Part shown: positions 1 to 9,250 of the stretch, piece after piece
How the letters are laid out: every line of letters begins with the position of its first letter
Position numbering within the stretch: position 1 is the first letter of the stretch
Source: Runella sp. MFBS21
GTDB taxonomy: Bacteria; Bacteroidota; Bacteroidia; Cytophagales; Spirosomataceae
DNA: 64,000 bases
Assembly: GCF_029433105.1 (NCBI RefSeq)
Contig: NZ_JARNTW010000011.1
Location: 81,990-145,989, forward strand
Direction: 5' to 3'
Made by a program: the position numbers and the translations under genes
Notes under the pieces: model-generated
The model's input: only the letters and a program-made list of their open reading frames with translations
Told to the model about the DNA's origin: nothing
Databases searched by the model: none

Positions 1-942
1 CCTAATCCCGACGACATTGGCTTCCCAGCTGATACCCTTCGGGGAGGCAACAATTTCCGTGCTCTTGATTTGGGAATTTATACCCAGGCCACTTATCGTT
101 ATTCTCCGTCTTTAAATTTAGTAGCGGGTTTGCGCCTTGACAACAATCGCGTCCGTAAAAGCGGAGGATATGGCGTAGTCGTAAACCCCCGTTTGTCAGT
201 GATTTATAGTAAGGGAAACTTTATTTTCAAAGGCATTTATGCCGAAGCTTTCAAGGATGCCTCTTATTTACAAAAATACGGAACCACCTCCGATCGGCGG
301 CTCAACAACCCCACCCTTCAGCCCGAAAAAGTGCGAAACATGGAGTTTAGTGTTTATTATAAAATATCCAAAGAAGCCAATATCAACATTGCCGCTTATC
401 GCGCCAATTATAGCAATGCTGTAGGACTCGTGACGGTCGTGCTCGAAAATGGCACTCGCACCAATCAATTCCAGGGGATTGGTCGGCAACGCATTTGGGG
501 CATACAAGCCGAAGCCAATTACCAAACCGAAAAGCTCAACATCTGGAGCAATTTTACCTATACCAATCCTACTGATTTGGCATCGGGGCTTAGAGTCAGC
601 GACATTGCCAATTTTTCTTTCAATATAGGTGCCAACTATCAGCTCAACAAAAGCTGGCATTTCAACCTTACCTCTCACTACGTAAGCGCGCGTAAGTCTG
701 GTGCTGGTACTTCAGGAAGCCGCAACCCTATTCAATCGTTTGATCCTTATCTGGTGCTAGACGGCGTTGTGACTTATCACAACCTCTTTAAGGGCGTATC
801 GGTACAAGCGACCGTCAACAACCTCTTGGACAAAGAATATTTTGTACCCGGCATCAGAGAGGCCGATAACATCGTAGGTGCATCCAGGTTTCCACAAGAA
901 CATCGAAATTTTTCAATTGGTATTTTATTCGACATTAAATGA
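1..942 (+). CDS. TonB-dependent receptor, C-terminal part (5' end outside window)
   Basis: The frame is open from the first base, so about 313 C-terminal codons of a larger gene are visible. The sequence alternates short polar turns with aromatic strand-like segments, as in an outer-membrane beta-barrel. It has the barrel motif LQPEKVRNMEFS, a late VNNLLDKEYF stretch and a terminal GILFDIK strand, all typical of TonB-dependent receptors of the siderophore or vitamin type. The plug domain is missing because it lies upstream. The stop overlaps the next start (ATGA), which suggests one operon with the acetyltransferase. A substrate cannot be told from the barrel alone, although a following GNAT gene often accompanies siderophore uptake (inference). 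Confidence 0.88.
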   Translation, partial: PNPDDIGFPADTLRGGNNFRALDLGIYTQATYRYSPSLNLVAGLRLDNNRVRKSGGYGVVVNPRLSVIYSKGNFIFKGIYAEAFKDASYLQKYGTTSDRRLNNPTLQPEKVRNMEFSVYYKISKEANINIAAYRANYSNAVGLVTVVLENGTRTNQFQGIGRQRIWGIQAEANYQTEKLNIWSNFTYTNPTDLASGLRVSDIANFSFNIGANYQLNKSWHFNLTSHYVSARKSGAGTSGSRNPIQSFDPYLVLDGVVTYHNLFKGVSVQATVNNLLDKEYFVPGIREADNIVGASRFPQEHRNFSIGILFDIK

Positions 943-1529
943 ATATGAATGCTTTACCCAACGTGATGGAACTAATGGTGATGGAAAACAACAAAACAAT
1001 CCCCCTTCCTAACGGATTTGAGCTTCATGAAGGGCATTTTCCTGAACGACTAGAAGAAATAGGCCGATTCAGAATCAAAGCTTGGCGTCATGAAAACGGA
1101 ATCAGTTCCAGTTTTTTTTCACAAGATGCGTGGATTGATAGCATTGACAATCAAGCCATTCATTGGATTATTACCCAAAACAACACCATCGTGGCAGCTG
1201 CTCGGTTGAGTTTTCATGATGATTTAGAGGATGTTCCTTATAATGATTTTTTGCATCCAGAGCACGGGCTATTGTTTGATCACCCTCCTATTGCGTCTAT
1301 CAATCGGCTGGTAGTCGATCCCGCTTTTCGCGGAAGAGGCTTTGCCAAAATCCTCGACCAAGAACGTATCAAAGTAGCAACACAATACGGCTCAAAAGTA
1401 ATGATTGCTTTTCCTCAATTATCGCGTTTGGAGTCGTTACAAAGACTAGGATTTTCGTTGATTTCGCAACTAAGAAACATCCCCGAAATGCCCGAGCGTC
1501 CCTTTTTCTTAATGAAATTAGACTTATAA
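939..1529 (+). CDS. GNAT family N-acetyltransferase
   Basis: This is a 196-residue single-domain protein. Residues about 60-185 fit the GNAT fold: a central strand followed by the acetyl-CoA pyrophosphate loop RGRGFA (in RLVVDPAFRGRGFAKIL), then a late region SRLESLQRLGFSL typical of the last helix-strand. The start overlaps the receptor stop by four bases; an in-frame ATG at 945 is an alternative. The family moves an acetyl group from acetyl-CoA to an amine. The substrate is unknown. Its place behind a TonB receptor and 13 bases before a transporter-like gene suggests a role tied to a taken-up or exported small molecule, but this is inference. Confidence 0.82.
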   Translation: MNMNALPNVMELMVMENNKTIPLPNGFELHEGHFPERLEEIGRFRIKAWRHENGISSSFFSQDAWIDSIDNQAIHWIITQNNTIVAAARLSFHDDLEDVPYNDFLHPEHGLLFDHPPIASINRLVVDPAFRGRGFAKILDQERIKVATQYGSKVMIAFPQLSRLESLQRLGFSLISQLRNIPEMPERPFFLMKLDL

Positions 1530-1542
1530 AACCTCTTTTTTA

Positions 1543-4449
1543 ATGTTCAAAAGAAAAGCGATATATGGTATTCTCAACTTGAAGGCAGGAGATCTCTCTA
1601 TGGTCTTACCTTTCATGCGTTATTCTTTTTTTATGGGAGTATCGGTCGCCATCTTTTATACGGCGAGTATGTCGTTGTTTATCAATAGTTTTGATCGCAC
1701 CATGCTCCCTAAAGTATACATCGCAAGTGGTATCATTGTGTATGCGTTGGGGTTTATTGTTGCCAAAATTCAAGAGAAAGTATACTTTTCTAAATTGGCT
1801 CTGGGACTTATTGTCTTTCTGATTGTATCGGTAGTGGGGTTATTAGTTCTGCATTTCTTGACGGGTAGTAAATGGGTGTACTTTCTTCTATTTCTTTGGA
1901 ATCGGGTTTTTGTTTTTGTCAACGGAATTGCCTTCTGGGCCATTGTTTCGCGGATTTTCAATCTACAGCAAGCCAAGCGCCTCATTAGCTTTATCACCAC
2001 TGGCGATGTGTTTTCGTCGATTATAAGTTATTTATCAATTCCGTTGTTATTACAATTTATCGATACCAATCAACTTCTGTATATTTCTGTCATTGTACTG
2101 ATAGTATGCTTGGTAGTGATGGTATCAATTGGTAAAAAATATGAGCCTGAGCTTGCCATCATTGCCCGGGCACCTTCCAAAAACGAACGCAAAACACTCC
2201 GCTATTTTTTTGAATCTCCTTACTATACAGCCATCTTTTTGCTTGCGCTGATGCCGGTGGTAGGTTTGTTTTATGTGGAGTTTATGTTTGCAGTAGAGTC
2301 CAAAAATGTGTTTCCCAACAAAGAAAGTTTAACCAGTTTTCTAGGATTCTTTTTTGGACTGTGCGCTATTATTGAGCTACTCATCAAGACTTTTTTGTAC
2401 GGAAGAGTCATCGAAAAATACGGCCTCAAACTCGGCCTTATCATTCTACCCTTGGCACTTACCGTATTTTTTGTATTTGCGGCGTTATATGGGTCTTTTT
2501 ATGGCAACAACTACGTCTTTTTTGCCTTTGTAGCAATGGCTCGTTTTTTTATGAGCACCTTCCGTAAATCTATCAATGACCCCTCTTTTCAACTTTTATT
2601 TCAACCTATTGTCCCTGACGAACGCATCGAGCTACAAAGTCGGATCGAAGGCGGCCCCAAAGCAATGGGCAATATAGTGGCGGGAGTTTTGTTGATGGCG
2701 CTTACCTATTTTTCTTTTGTAGACAGTGTTTATTTGTCTTATTTCTTCGTTTTGGTGCTTTTGGGCTGGTTGTCAATCTCTTTCAAGACCCAAAACCTCT
2801 ATCGCAATGTGCTAAAAAACTTGCTCATGGATGTCAACAAGTTTAAAAAAGCCTATCAAAAGCACAAAATATCGATACTTTCATCACCTCATTTTAGCAA
2901 AATCACAGAAATAAACCAGCGCTATGACTTTGAGAAAGTAATTCGATTAGCTACCTCTCCTCGCTCTGAAGAAAGATTGAAATCGGTGTATTTGTTAGAA
3001 AAATCAGGACGCTATTTTGCTTACAAACACCTCGAAACGCTGCTACAAGACCCCAACACTCAAGTAAGGCAAGCGGCCATATTGGCCGCAGGCAATATCA
3101 AAAAAAGTGAACTTTGGCCTTATTTGTTCAACAACTTACCTTCAAAATATTTCGCCAAATCAACCTCTTTGGCTTTAGCTCGTATTGGGGAGCCGGTGAT
3201 TGGCGAACTTGAGCGTTATTTTAATCGTGTTGAAAACGATAAAGTTACACAGCTAACCATCATTGGTATTTTTGAAAAAATCATCAGCCCTGCTTCTTTG
3301 CGGATTTTGCGGGCCAAAATCAACCACCCTGACCCTCAGATAAGAGACCGGGTATATGAAGCCCTCAAAAACCTAAACCACCGCGCCACTTCTCTCGAAC
3401 GCCCCCATATCAATGCCGAAATCGACGAAAGAGCAGCCTTGATTGTTTGGCTCCTTGCAGCCCGAAGAGATATTTCTACCCAAAAAGACCTCATCAAACT
3501 ACGGAAAGCCATCTCGGCCGAAAACCGCCAAATGGTGCCAAAGCTTTTTACGCTCCTTGATATTCTCAACGGTGAGCAGGGTTTTGAACTCATCAAAGAA
3601 CTATACGACAACAAAGGAGAAGATACCAAGGGCTTTTTGCAGGAGGTTTTCAATATGTCACTTACCGAAGATTTGAGGGTAAAATTGGTACCTATTTTTG
3701 AGGATACTCCGCTCAACGAAAAATTGCAGAAATGCCAAGCCAATTATCCTCAACAAAACTTGACGGTAGAAGAGCGTATTCTGGATATTATCAATAAAGA
3801 TTTCTCTCAAATCTCTAAATCGCTCAAGGCCATCGCCATCCAGCATTTACTAAGATTTCCAGAGTCAGATCATAGATATATACTCATTGCTTGTGCCAAT
3901 TCAGACGCGGTGATTGTGGCCGAATCAGCCCTATATGTGTTGTATCAACTTTATCCCGAATCATTTGCAGAGTTTAAAGAAACAGCACTTTTACATGAAG
4001 CAGAAAGCTCGGTGTTGTTATGTGAAAAAATTGAAAAAGGGCTAAAAAAAGACGAGTTATTGGTCTATAAGCTCTCTCATATTAGACCATTAGAGCTTTT
4101 TGAAAACATCCCAAGTGACGAATTGCTCACGATTGCCAATCAGCGAGTCAGTCTTCATCTTAACGAAGGCGAGATTATATTTATGCAACCTTATTGTAGC
4201 GATGGCTTGCCTTGCGTGTTGGTCAGAAGGGGCGAAATCGAGCTTCATGAATCAGACGGTACGCATCTATTGCTCAGCAAAGACGACTATTGGTATCGGT
4301 CCCCTGTGCCCCCTCCTCATAGTTTGCTGCATTCGATAAAGGCCCTCAAAGCCACTGAGCTTATTTTATTGGATCCGTATTTAGTATATAATCTAATTGC
4401 CCAAGATGAAATAGAAAAAAGTAGCATTCTTATTCATGAAGGCGAATAA
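1543..4449 (+). CDS. MFS/NTT-like membrane protein with HEAT repeats and C-terminal cNMP-binding-like domain
   Basis: The protein has 968 residues in three parts. Residues about 15-430 hold roughly a dozen hydrophobic segments resembling the MFS or ATP/ADP-translocase-like fold. Residues about 465-720 are HEAT-like helical repeats (for example DPNTQVRQAAILAAGNIKKS). Residues about 845-962 look like a cyclic-nucleotide-binding beta-barrel, starting LELFENIPSDELLTIA. The canonical phosphate-binding cassette (FGE-x-A-L with R-x-A) is not evident, so nucleotide binding may be lost. Such three-part proteins occur in Bacteroidota, but I know of no established substrate. It lies 13 bases after the GNAT gene and overlaps the propeller kinase frame by 14 bases, which suggests co-expression with the signalling genes. 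Confidence 0.75.
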   Translation: MFKRKAIYGILNLKAGDLSMVLPFMRYSFFMGVSVAIFYTASMSLFINSFDRTMLPKVYIASGIIVYALGFIVAKIQEKVYFSKLALGLIVFLIVSVVGLLVLHFLTGSKWVYFLLFLWNRVFVFVNGIAFWAIVSRIFNLQQAKRLISFITTGDVFSSIISYLSIPLLLQFIDTNQLLYISVIVLIVCLVVMVSIGKKYEPELAIIARAPSKNERKTLRYFFESPYYTAIFLLALMPVVGLFYVEFMFAVESKNVFPNKESLTSFLGFFFGLCAIIELLIKTFLYGRVIEKYGLKLGLIILPLALTVFFVFAALYGSFYGNNYVFFAFVAMARFFMSTFRKSINDPSFQLLFQPIVPDERIELQSRIEGGPKAMGNIVAGVLLMALTYFSFVDSVYLSYFFVLVLLGWLSISFKTQNLYRNVLKNLLMDVNKFKKAYQKHKISILSSPHFSKITEINQRYDFEKVIRLATSPRSEERLKSVYLLEKSGRYFAYKHLETLLQDPNTQVRQAAILAAGNIKKSELWPYLFNNLPSKYFAKSTSLALARIGEPVIGELERYFNRVENDKVTQLTIIGIFEKIISPASLRILRAKINHPDPQIRDRVYEALKNLNHRATSLERPHINAEIDERAALIVWLLAARRDISTQKDLIKLRKAISAENRQMVPKLFTLLDILNGEQGFELIKELYDNKGEDTKGFLQEVFNMSLTEDLRVKLVPIFEDTPLNEKLQKCQANYPQQNLTVEERILDIINKDFSQISKSLKAIAIQHLLRFPESDHRYILIACANSDAVIVAESALYVLYQLYPESFAEFKETALLHEAESSVLLCEKIEKGLKKDELLVYKLSHIRPLELFENIPSDELLTIANQRVSLHLNEGEIIFMQPYCSDGLPCVLVRRGEIELHESDGTHLLLSKDDYWYRSPVPPPHSLLHSIKALKATELILLDPYLVYNLIAQDEIEKSSILIHEGE

Positions 4450-7400
4450 TATGACTCTTGTATCAATGAAAAACACTATATCAATTACCCATAGCTCTTA
4501 TGTACCTTCTTGGCCTTCCTTGATTTTGAAGGTGTGGGGAGTGGTATGTCTGATGATATGGGTAACAAGTATCAATGCTCAAGTCAACGACAACACTACT
4601 GAGAAAGGAATTCCGCTCAGCAGATTGTTTATTCCTAAAGAATACAATGCTCACGGCCAAAACTTTGCGATTGCCCAAGACACGCGCGGCTTGATGTATT
4701 TTGGAAACTTTGCAGGAGTGCTAGAATACGACGGAGTAACATGGCGTACGATTCCTACCCAAAATATCACAAAAGTATCGGCCTTACACGTGAGCAAATT
4801 TGGAAGAGTTTTTGTGGGAGCATTGGGCGAATTTGGTTATCTCAAACCCGATAGCCTCGGTACCTTATATTTCGAAAGTTTGAGCAAAGATGTCAAAACA
4901 AATTTCGGGGCTATTATCAATATTTTTCAAACCAATGAAGGTATCTATTTTATCTCCCAACGACACATTTTTTTGCTAACACCCAAAGGGTTAAAAGAGT
5001 TTAAGGTCAATGGCACGATTATGTCGTCGTTTTATGCCAACGAAAAAATCATTGTATTGCTTAAAGACAGTGGTCCACAATTTATCGAAGGGCAAAGTCT
5101 CATTCCTATTTCCAAGGCTCCCTCCACTCCTACCCTCTTTGACTTAACGGCTGTTTTTCCAATAAGCAACAATGAGTTTTTGTTGCTCACAAGTAGTCAA
5201 GGCTTGTTCAAACTCACAAACAACACTATTCAAGTATTTGATTGTGAAGCCAATAAGTACCTTACCTCCAATCAAACATCAGCGGGTACCGTACTCGACA
5301 ATGGAGATTTGGCCATTAGCACACTCAACCAAGGAGTTTTGGAAGTATCGCCTCAAGGACAAATCAAAAACCGAATCAAAGACAATGATTACCTCCAAGA
5401 CCTTCAGGTAAACGCCATGTTTTCGGACCGTGACGGCATGCTTTGGCTTGCCCTCAACAATGGGATTGTGCAAATTGAGATAGCTTCGCCTATCGAAAGA
5501 TTCAATGAGTTTAGTAATTTGAAAGGCGAAGTGAAGGCTATCAGTCGCTACAATGGCCGCTTATATGTGGGTACGCTCAATGGTCTTTTTTCTGTAAATG
5601 GATTTTTGGTCAACAATATAGCAGGAATCAACGCAAGCTGCTTCGGATTGGCTAAGTCGTCAACAGGACTGTGGATTGCGACAAACAAAGGCTTATTGAA
5701 ATTGGTCGGTAATAATTCTGTTCAGCAAATCACTCCCTTTTATTCCCTTTGTGTCTATACTTCTCAATCTAATCCTAACCACGTATTTGTAGGACAACAA
5801 AACGGTCTAGGGATGATTACGACTTCGGGCAAAGGTCAAAGCTACAAACTCGTTCCGCAAATAACGGAACAAATCATGAACATCACGGAAGACGAAAACG
5901 GCAATCTATGGCTTGAAACCCTCACCGAAGGGCTTATCAAATTCAATGTAGCTTCCAATCAGGTTAAGAAATATACTACCCAAGAGGGCCTATCTGTGAT
6001 GGTCAACAACCGCGTCGTAGCTACTTCCAAAGGACTCATCGCTTACAATCAAAAAGGCGTCTTTAGATACAATCCTACCAAAGATGTCTTTGAATCCTTT
6101 AATTTATTCCAGACCAAAAACTCATCCGCAGCTTATTGGAATGGCATCATCGTAGAAGATCAAGCCAAAAACCTCTGGACCACTCGTGGTGATGAAAAAG
6201 TAATTACACTTTATCAAAAACTTGACCAACCAACCAAACCTTACCAAGAAATTGCTACGCCTTTCTTACCCCTGGCTGAGACTTCTTTTGGAGTGATTTA
6301 TCCTGATGTCAATCAAGTAGTTTGGTTTGGAGGAGCCGAAGGACTCATCAAATTTGACCTCAAAACAAGCCGCGATTACAATCGTGAGTATGCCTCGTTG
6401 ATTCGTAAAATCAGCAAAGGAAATCAGATTCTTTACAATGGATACCCTACCGATACTATCGCCAAACAAAATAACATGGCTGTGCGTAGGATTGAATTGG
6501 ACTATCAAGACAACAACATTCTTTTCGAATTTGCGGCACCGAGTTTTCATGCCAACGAAATCTTGGAATTTCAGTACTATCTCGAAAATTTTGATCAAGC
6601 ATGGTCAGAATGGACTACCCAATCTCAAAAAGAATATACCAACCTCCCACCGGGCAATTATCAGTTTAAGGTCAAAGCGCGTAATATTTATGGTATCGAA
6701 AGCGAAGAAACTGTTGTTCTGTTTAGGGTACTTACGCCTTTGTATCTCCAATGGTGGGCTATCTTACTGTACGGTATTCTGATTGGCACGGCCATTTATT
6801 TTTCGGTGAGATGGCGATTGAGAGTGCTTGAAAGAGAAAAGCTAGAGCTAGAGAATCTTATCCAAGAGCGTACAGAAGAGGTAGTTAGCCAAAAAGTAGA
6901 ACTAGAAAAACAGTCGGATGAACTTACCAATAAAAATGACCAACTCGAAAAGATAGACATTATTGTACAGGCCATCAATACTGAAATCAATTTTGGCAAT
7001 TTGTTTCAAACGGTTTTGACCCGCCTCAAAGTGATTCGCAACATGGACTGCGCCAGTGCGTTGATTTATGACAAAGACACCAACGGCTATCGTTTCAAGG
7101 CACTTTATGGATTCAGTGAGTTATCACTTTTAGGAGCCGTACAATTGACTCCCGAACAAGCCGAAAAACGCTACTTAGACGAAGCTATCGAGGTATATGA
7201 AGATATCTATTTCAAAAACGATATCAAATACGATAAGCTCAACAATATGATTGACCAACTCGTCACTCCCAAGTCAATGATTACGATTGTTATCAAAGTT
7301 GACAATCACATTGAAGGTTTTATCACGCTCGAAAACTGCGCCCGTGCTAGCGCTTTTGACCAGCGAGATTTCAATATGATCAAAAACCTCAAGGAGCACC

Positions 7401-8275
7401 TTATTGCGGCTTATATCAAAACCCGTTTGTTGGAAAACCTTGAAAAAACCCTGAGCAATCTCAAAGAAACCCAAGAAGAACTCATTCGTCAAGAGCGCTT
7501 GGCATCGGTTGGGCAGCTTACCAAAGGAATTGTGGACCGCATTTTGAATCCTCTCAACTACATTAACAACTTCTCGGAATCGTCTAAGTTGCTCATCGAC
7601 GAGTTCCAAGAGCTTATTGATAAATACCAAGCAGAATTGTCAGACGATTTAAAAGATGATGCCTATGACTTATTAGATGTACTCAAAAGCAGTATTTCAA
7701 AAATATACGACCACGGCAGCAGCACCACACGTATCGTCAAAGACATGCAAAAGCTTCTGAAAGAAAAATCGAGAGACTTTTTTGAAACAGACCTTAACAA
7801 TTTTGTGGAAAATCGCGCCAAAGCTGTTTACCAAGAATTCAAAAATACCAACAAGGATTTCAACGGGCAGCTTCTCATACATTTGGATAAACAACCTGCC
7901 AAAACCAACATTTTACCTCCCGAATTGGGCGATGTCATCACTAGCCTTGTAGACAATGCCCTGTATACCCTCGCGGAGAAAAGCAAACTAAATAAGGGTT
8001 TTGAACCTCTGGTGACTATCACTACCGAAGTAGCATCAGAGGAAGTAGCACTCAAAATTAAAGATAATGGGAAAGGTATTCCAAAAAGGGATTTAGCCCT
8101 ACTATTTAGCCCCTTTTTCACTACCAAACCTACCTCAAAAGGTACAGGTCTGGGATTATTTATGAGTAAAGACATTATAGAATTGCACAAAGGGAAAATT
8201 AGTATCAATTCAAAAGAAGGTGAGTTTACGGAGGTAGTGATTGTATTACCTACCGTAAAATCGTCTTCTTTATAA
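4436..8275 (+). CDS. Two-component-regulator propeller sensor with GAF and kinase-like core, phospho-His missing
   Basis: The protein has up to 1279 residues. A later in-frame ATG at 4466 gives a cleaner signal peptide (ending ...TSINAQ) and may be the true start. Order: periplasmic beta-propeller of ligand_beta/Reg_prop repeats (about 50-690), a Y_Y_Y domain (about 690-765, with NYQFKVKARNIYG), one membrane helix (about 769-790), coiled coil (793-841), GAF (841-1000), dimerisation helices (1001-1118) and HATPase_c (1155-1277) with N box DNALYTL, DNGKGIP and GTGLGLF. The H box reads LTKGIVDRILNPLNY: the phospho-accepting His is Asp1034 and the next Glu is Arg. The next gene keeps LTAGIMHEIQNPLNF. 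Autophosphorylation on this helix is therefore not expected. It may act as an allosteric partner of the following kinase (inference). Confidence 0.85.
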   Translation: MKANNMTLVSMKNTISITHSSYVPSWPSLILKVWGVVCLMIWVTSINAQVNDNTTEKGIPLSRLFIPKEYNAHGQNFAIAQDTRGLMYFGNFAGVLEYDGVTWRTIPTQNITKVSALHVSKFGRVFVGALGEFGYLKPDSLGTLYFESLSKDVKTNFGAIINIFQTNEGIYFISQRHIFLLTPKGLKEFKVNGTIMSSFYANEKIIVLLKDSGPQFIEGQSLIPISKAPSTPTLFDLTAVFPISNNEFLLLTSSQGLFKLTNNTIQVFDCEANKYLTSNQTSAGTVLDNGDLAISTLNQGVLEVSPQGQIKNRIKDNDYLQDLQVNAMFSDRDGMLWLALNNGIVQIEIASPIERFNEFSNLKGEVKAISRYNGRLYVGTLNGLFSVNGFLVNNIAGINASCFGLAKSSTGLWIATNKGLLKLVGNNSVQQITPFYSLCVYTSQSNPNHVFVGQQNGLGMITTSGKGQSYKLVPQITEQIMNITEDENGNLWLETLTEGLIKFNVASNQVKKYTTQEGLSVMVNNRVVATSKGLIAYNQKGVFRYNPTKDVFESFNLFQTKNSSAAYWNGIIVEDQAKNLWTTRGDEKVITLYQKLDQPTKPYQEIATPFLPLAETSFGVIYPDVNQVVWFGGAEGLIKFDLKTSRDYNREYASLIRKISKGNQILYNGYPTDTIAKQNNMAVRRIELDYQDNNILFEFAAPSFHANEILEFQYYLENFDQAWSEWTTQSQKEYTNLPPGNYQFKVKARNIYGIESEETVVLFRVLTPLYLQWWAILLYGILIGTAIYFSVRWRLRVLEREKLELENLIQERTEEVVSQKVELEKQSDELTNKNDQLEKIDIIVQAINTEINFGNLFQTVLTRLKVIRNMDCASALIYDKDTNGYRFKALYGFSELSLLGAVQLTPEQAEKRYLDEAIEVYEDIYFKNDIKYDKLNNMIDQLVTPKSMITIVIKVDNHIEGFITLENCARASAFDQRDFNMIKNLKEHLIAAYIKTRLLENLEKTLSNLKETQEELIRQERLASVGQLTKGIVDRILNPLNYINNFSESSKLLIDEFQELIDKYQAELSDDLKDDAYDLLDVLKSSISKIYDHGSSTTRIVKDMQKLLKEKSRDFFETDLNNFVENRAKAVYQEFKNTNKDFNGQLLIHLDKQPAKTNILPPELGDVITSLVDNALYTLAEKSKLNKGFEPLVTITTEVASEEVALKIKDNGKGIPKRDLALLFSPFFTTKPTSKGTGLGLFMSKDIIELHKGKISINSKEGEFTEVVIVLPTVKSSSL

Positions 8276-8286
8276 TCAATGTTAAC

Positions 8287-9186
8287 ATGGAAAAAGCGAA
8301 TCAATCGAGTGAAGCTCCACCAAACACTGCTTTTCTTCCAAAAGAGCAACAACACGCCCATGAAGATGATGAAACGTTTAAAGAACGTTTTGTACAACTT
8401 AATAAGCTAGCCGAAATCGGTCAGCTTACCGCAGGGATCATGCACGAAATCCAAAACCCACTCAATTTCATCAACAATTTTTCCAAATTATCGGTTGATT
8501 TGGTTCATGAGATGAAAGAGATTTTCGACAAAAAACAAGACACACCTCTCACGGAAGAAGAAGAAGACTTACTTTTTTTGCTAGACAAGCTGGTCGGAAT
8601 CAACGTCAAAATCAGTGAAAATGGAGGGCGTATCACGCGTATTATTCAAAGTATGCTCGCCCAGACCCGTACCGAAAACCAAAGTGCAAAATTTGAACCC
8701 GTAGATTTGAATCAATTGCTGGAAGAGTTTACCAAACTCGCTTATCAAGGAGTACGTGGTGAAGACAAGGCTTTCAATGTATCGTTTGTGTTTCAGTTTG
8801 ACCCAAGCGTAGGCAAAGTCAAACTAGCTGCCACGGAGATAAGTCGTGTAGTACTCAATCTGGTCAACAACGCTTGCTATGCCCTCAACGAAAAACGTAA
8901 AGGAGAAGGCGCAGGATTTGCTCCTCAAATTTCGGTAAGCTCGACGCGCCTCGCCCAGACTGTCCAAGTCAAAATCAAAGACAATGGCAACGGAATACCT
9001 GATTCTATCAAAGAAAAAGTATTTTCGCCTTTTTTTACTACCAAACCCGTCGGCAAAGGCTCAGGGTTAGGATTGGCATTGAGTCGAGATATTATTACGA
9101 TTATGCACAAAGGACAGTTGGAAGTGGTATCAGAAGAAGGTAAGTTTACAGAATTTACGATTCAGATACCCCTAGATTTATCTTAA
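8287..9186 (+). CDS. Cytoplasmic sensor histidine kinase
   Basis: This 299-residue protein has no membrane segment. Residues about 40-135 form the dimerisation/phosphotransfer domain with the H box GQLTAGIMHEIQNPLNF, His53 being the expected phosphate acceptor. Residues about 185-297 are a HATPase_c domain with N box LNLVNNACYAL, G1 DNGNGIP and G2 GSGLGLAL. It begins 11 bases after the His-less sensor, and its core is closely related to the core of that sensor, so a duplication with division of labour is plausible. A receiver-phosphatase follows 64 bases later. The predicted chain is propeller sensor, this kinase, then the response regulator. Confidence 0.9.
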   Translation: MEKANQSSEAPPNTAFLPKEQQHAHEDDETFKERFVQLNKLAEIGQLTAGIMHEIQNPLNFINNFSKLSVDLVHEMKEIFDKKQDTPLTEEEEDLLFLLDKLVGINVKISENGGRITRIIQSMLAQTRTENQSAKFEPVDLNQLLEEFTKLAYQGVRGEDKAFNVSFVFQFDPSVGKVKLAATEISRVVLNLVNNACYALNEKRKGEGAGFAPQISVSSTRLAQTVQVKIKDNGNGIPDSIKEKVFSPFFTTKPVGKGSGLGLALSRDIITIMHKGQLEVVSEEGKFTEFTIQIPLDLS

Positions 9187-9250
9187 ACCAAACCTCAAGA
9201 ATTCTTGTTACTCTCATTCCTAAGAAAAACTCATTAAAAATTACTAAGAC

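Noticed and set aside
268..678. A 136-codon minus-strand frame inside the TonB receptor
   Set aside because: It is a shadow of the receptor barrel; the plus-strand translation has clear family motifs.
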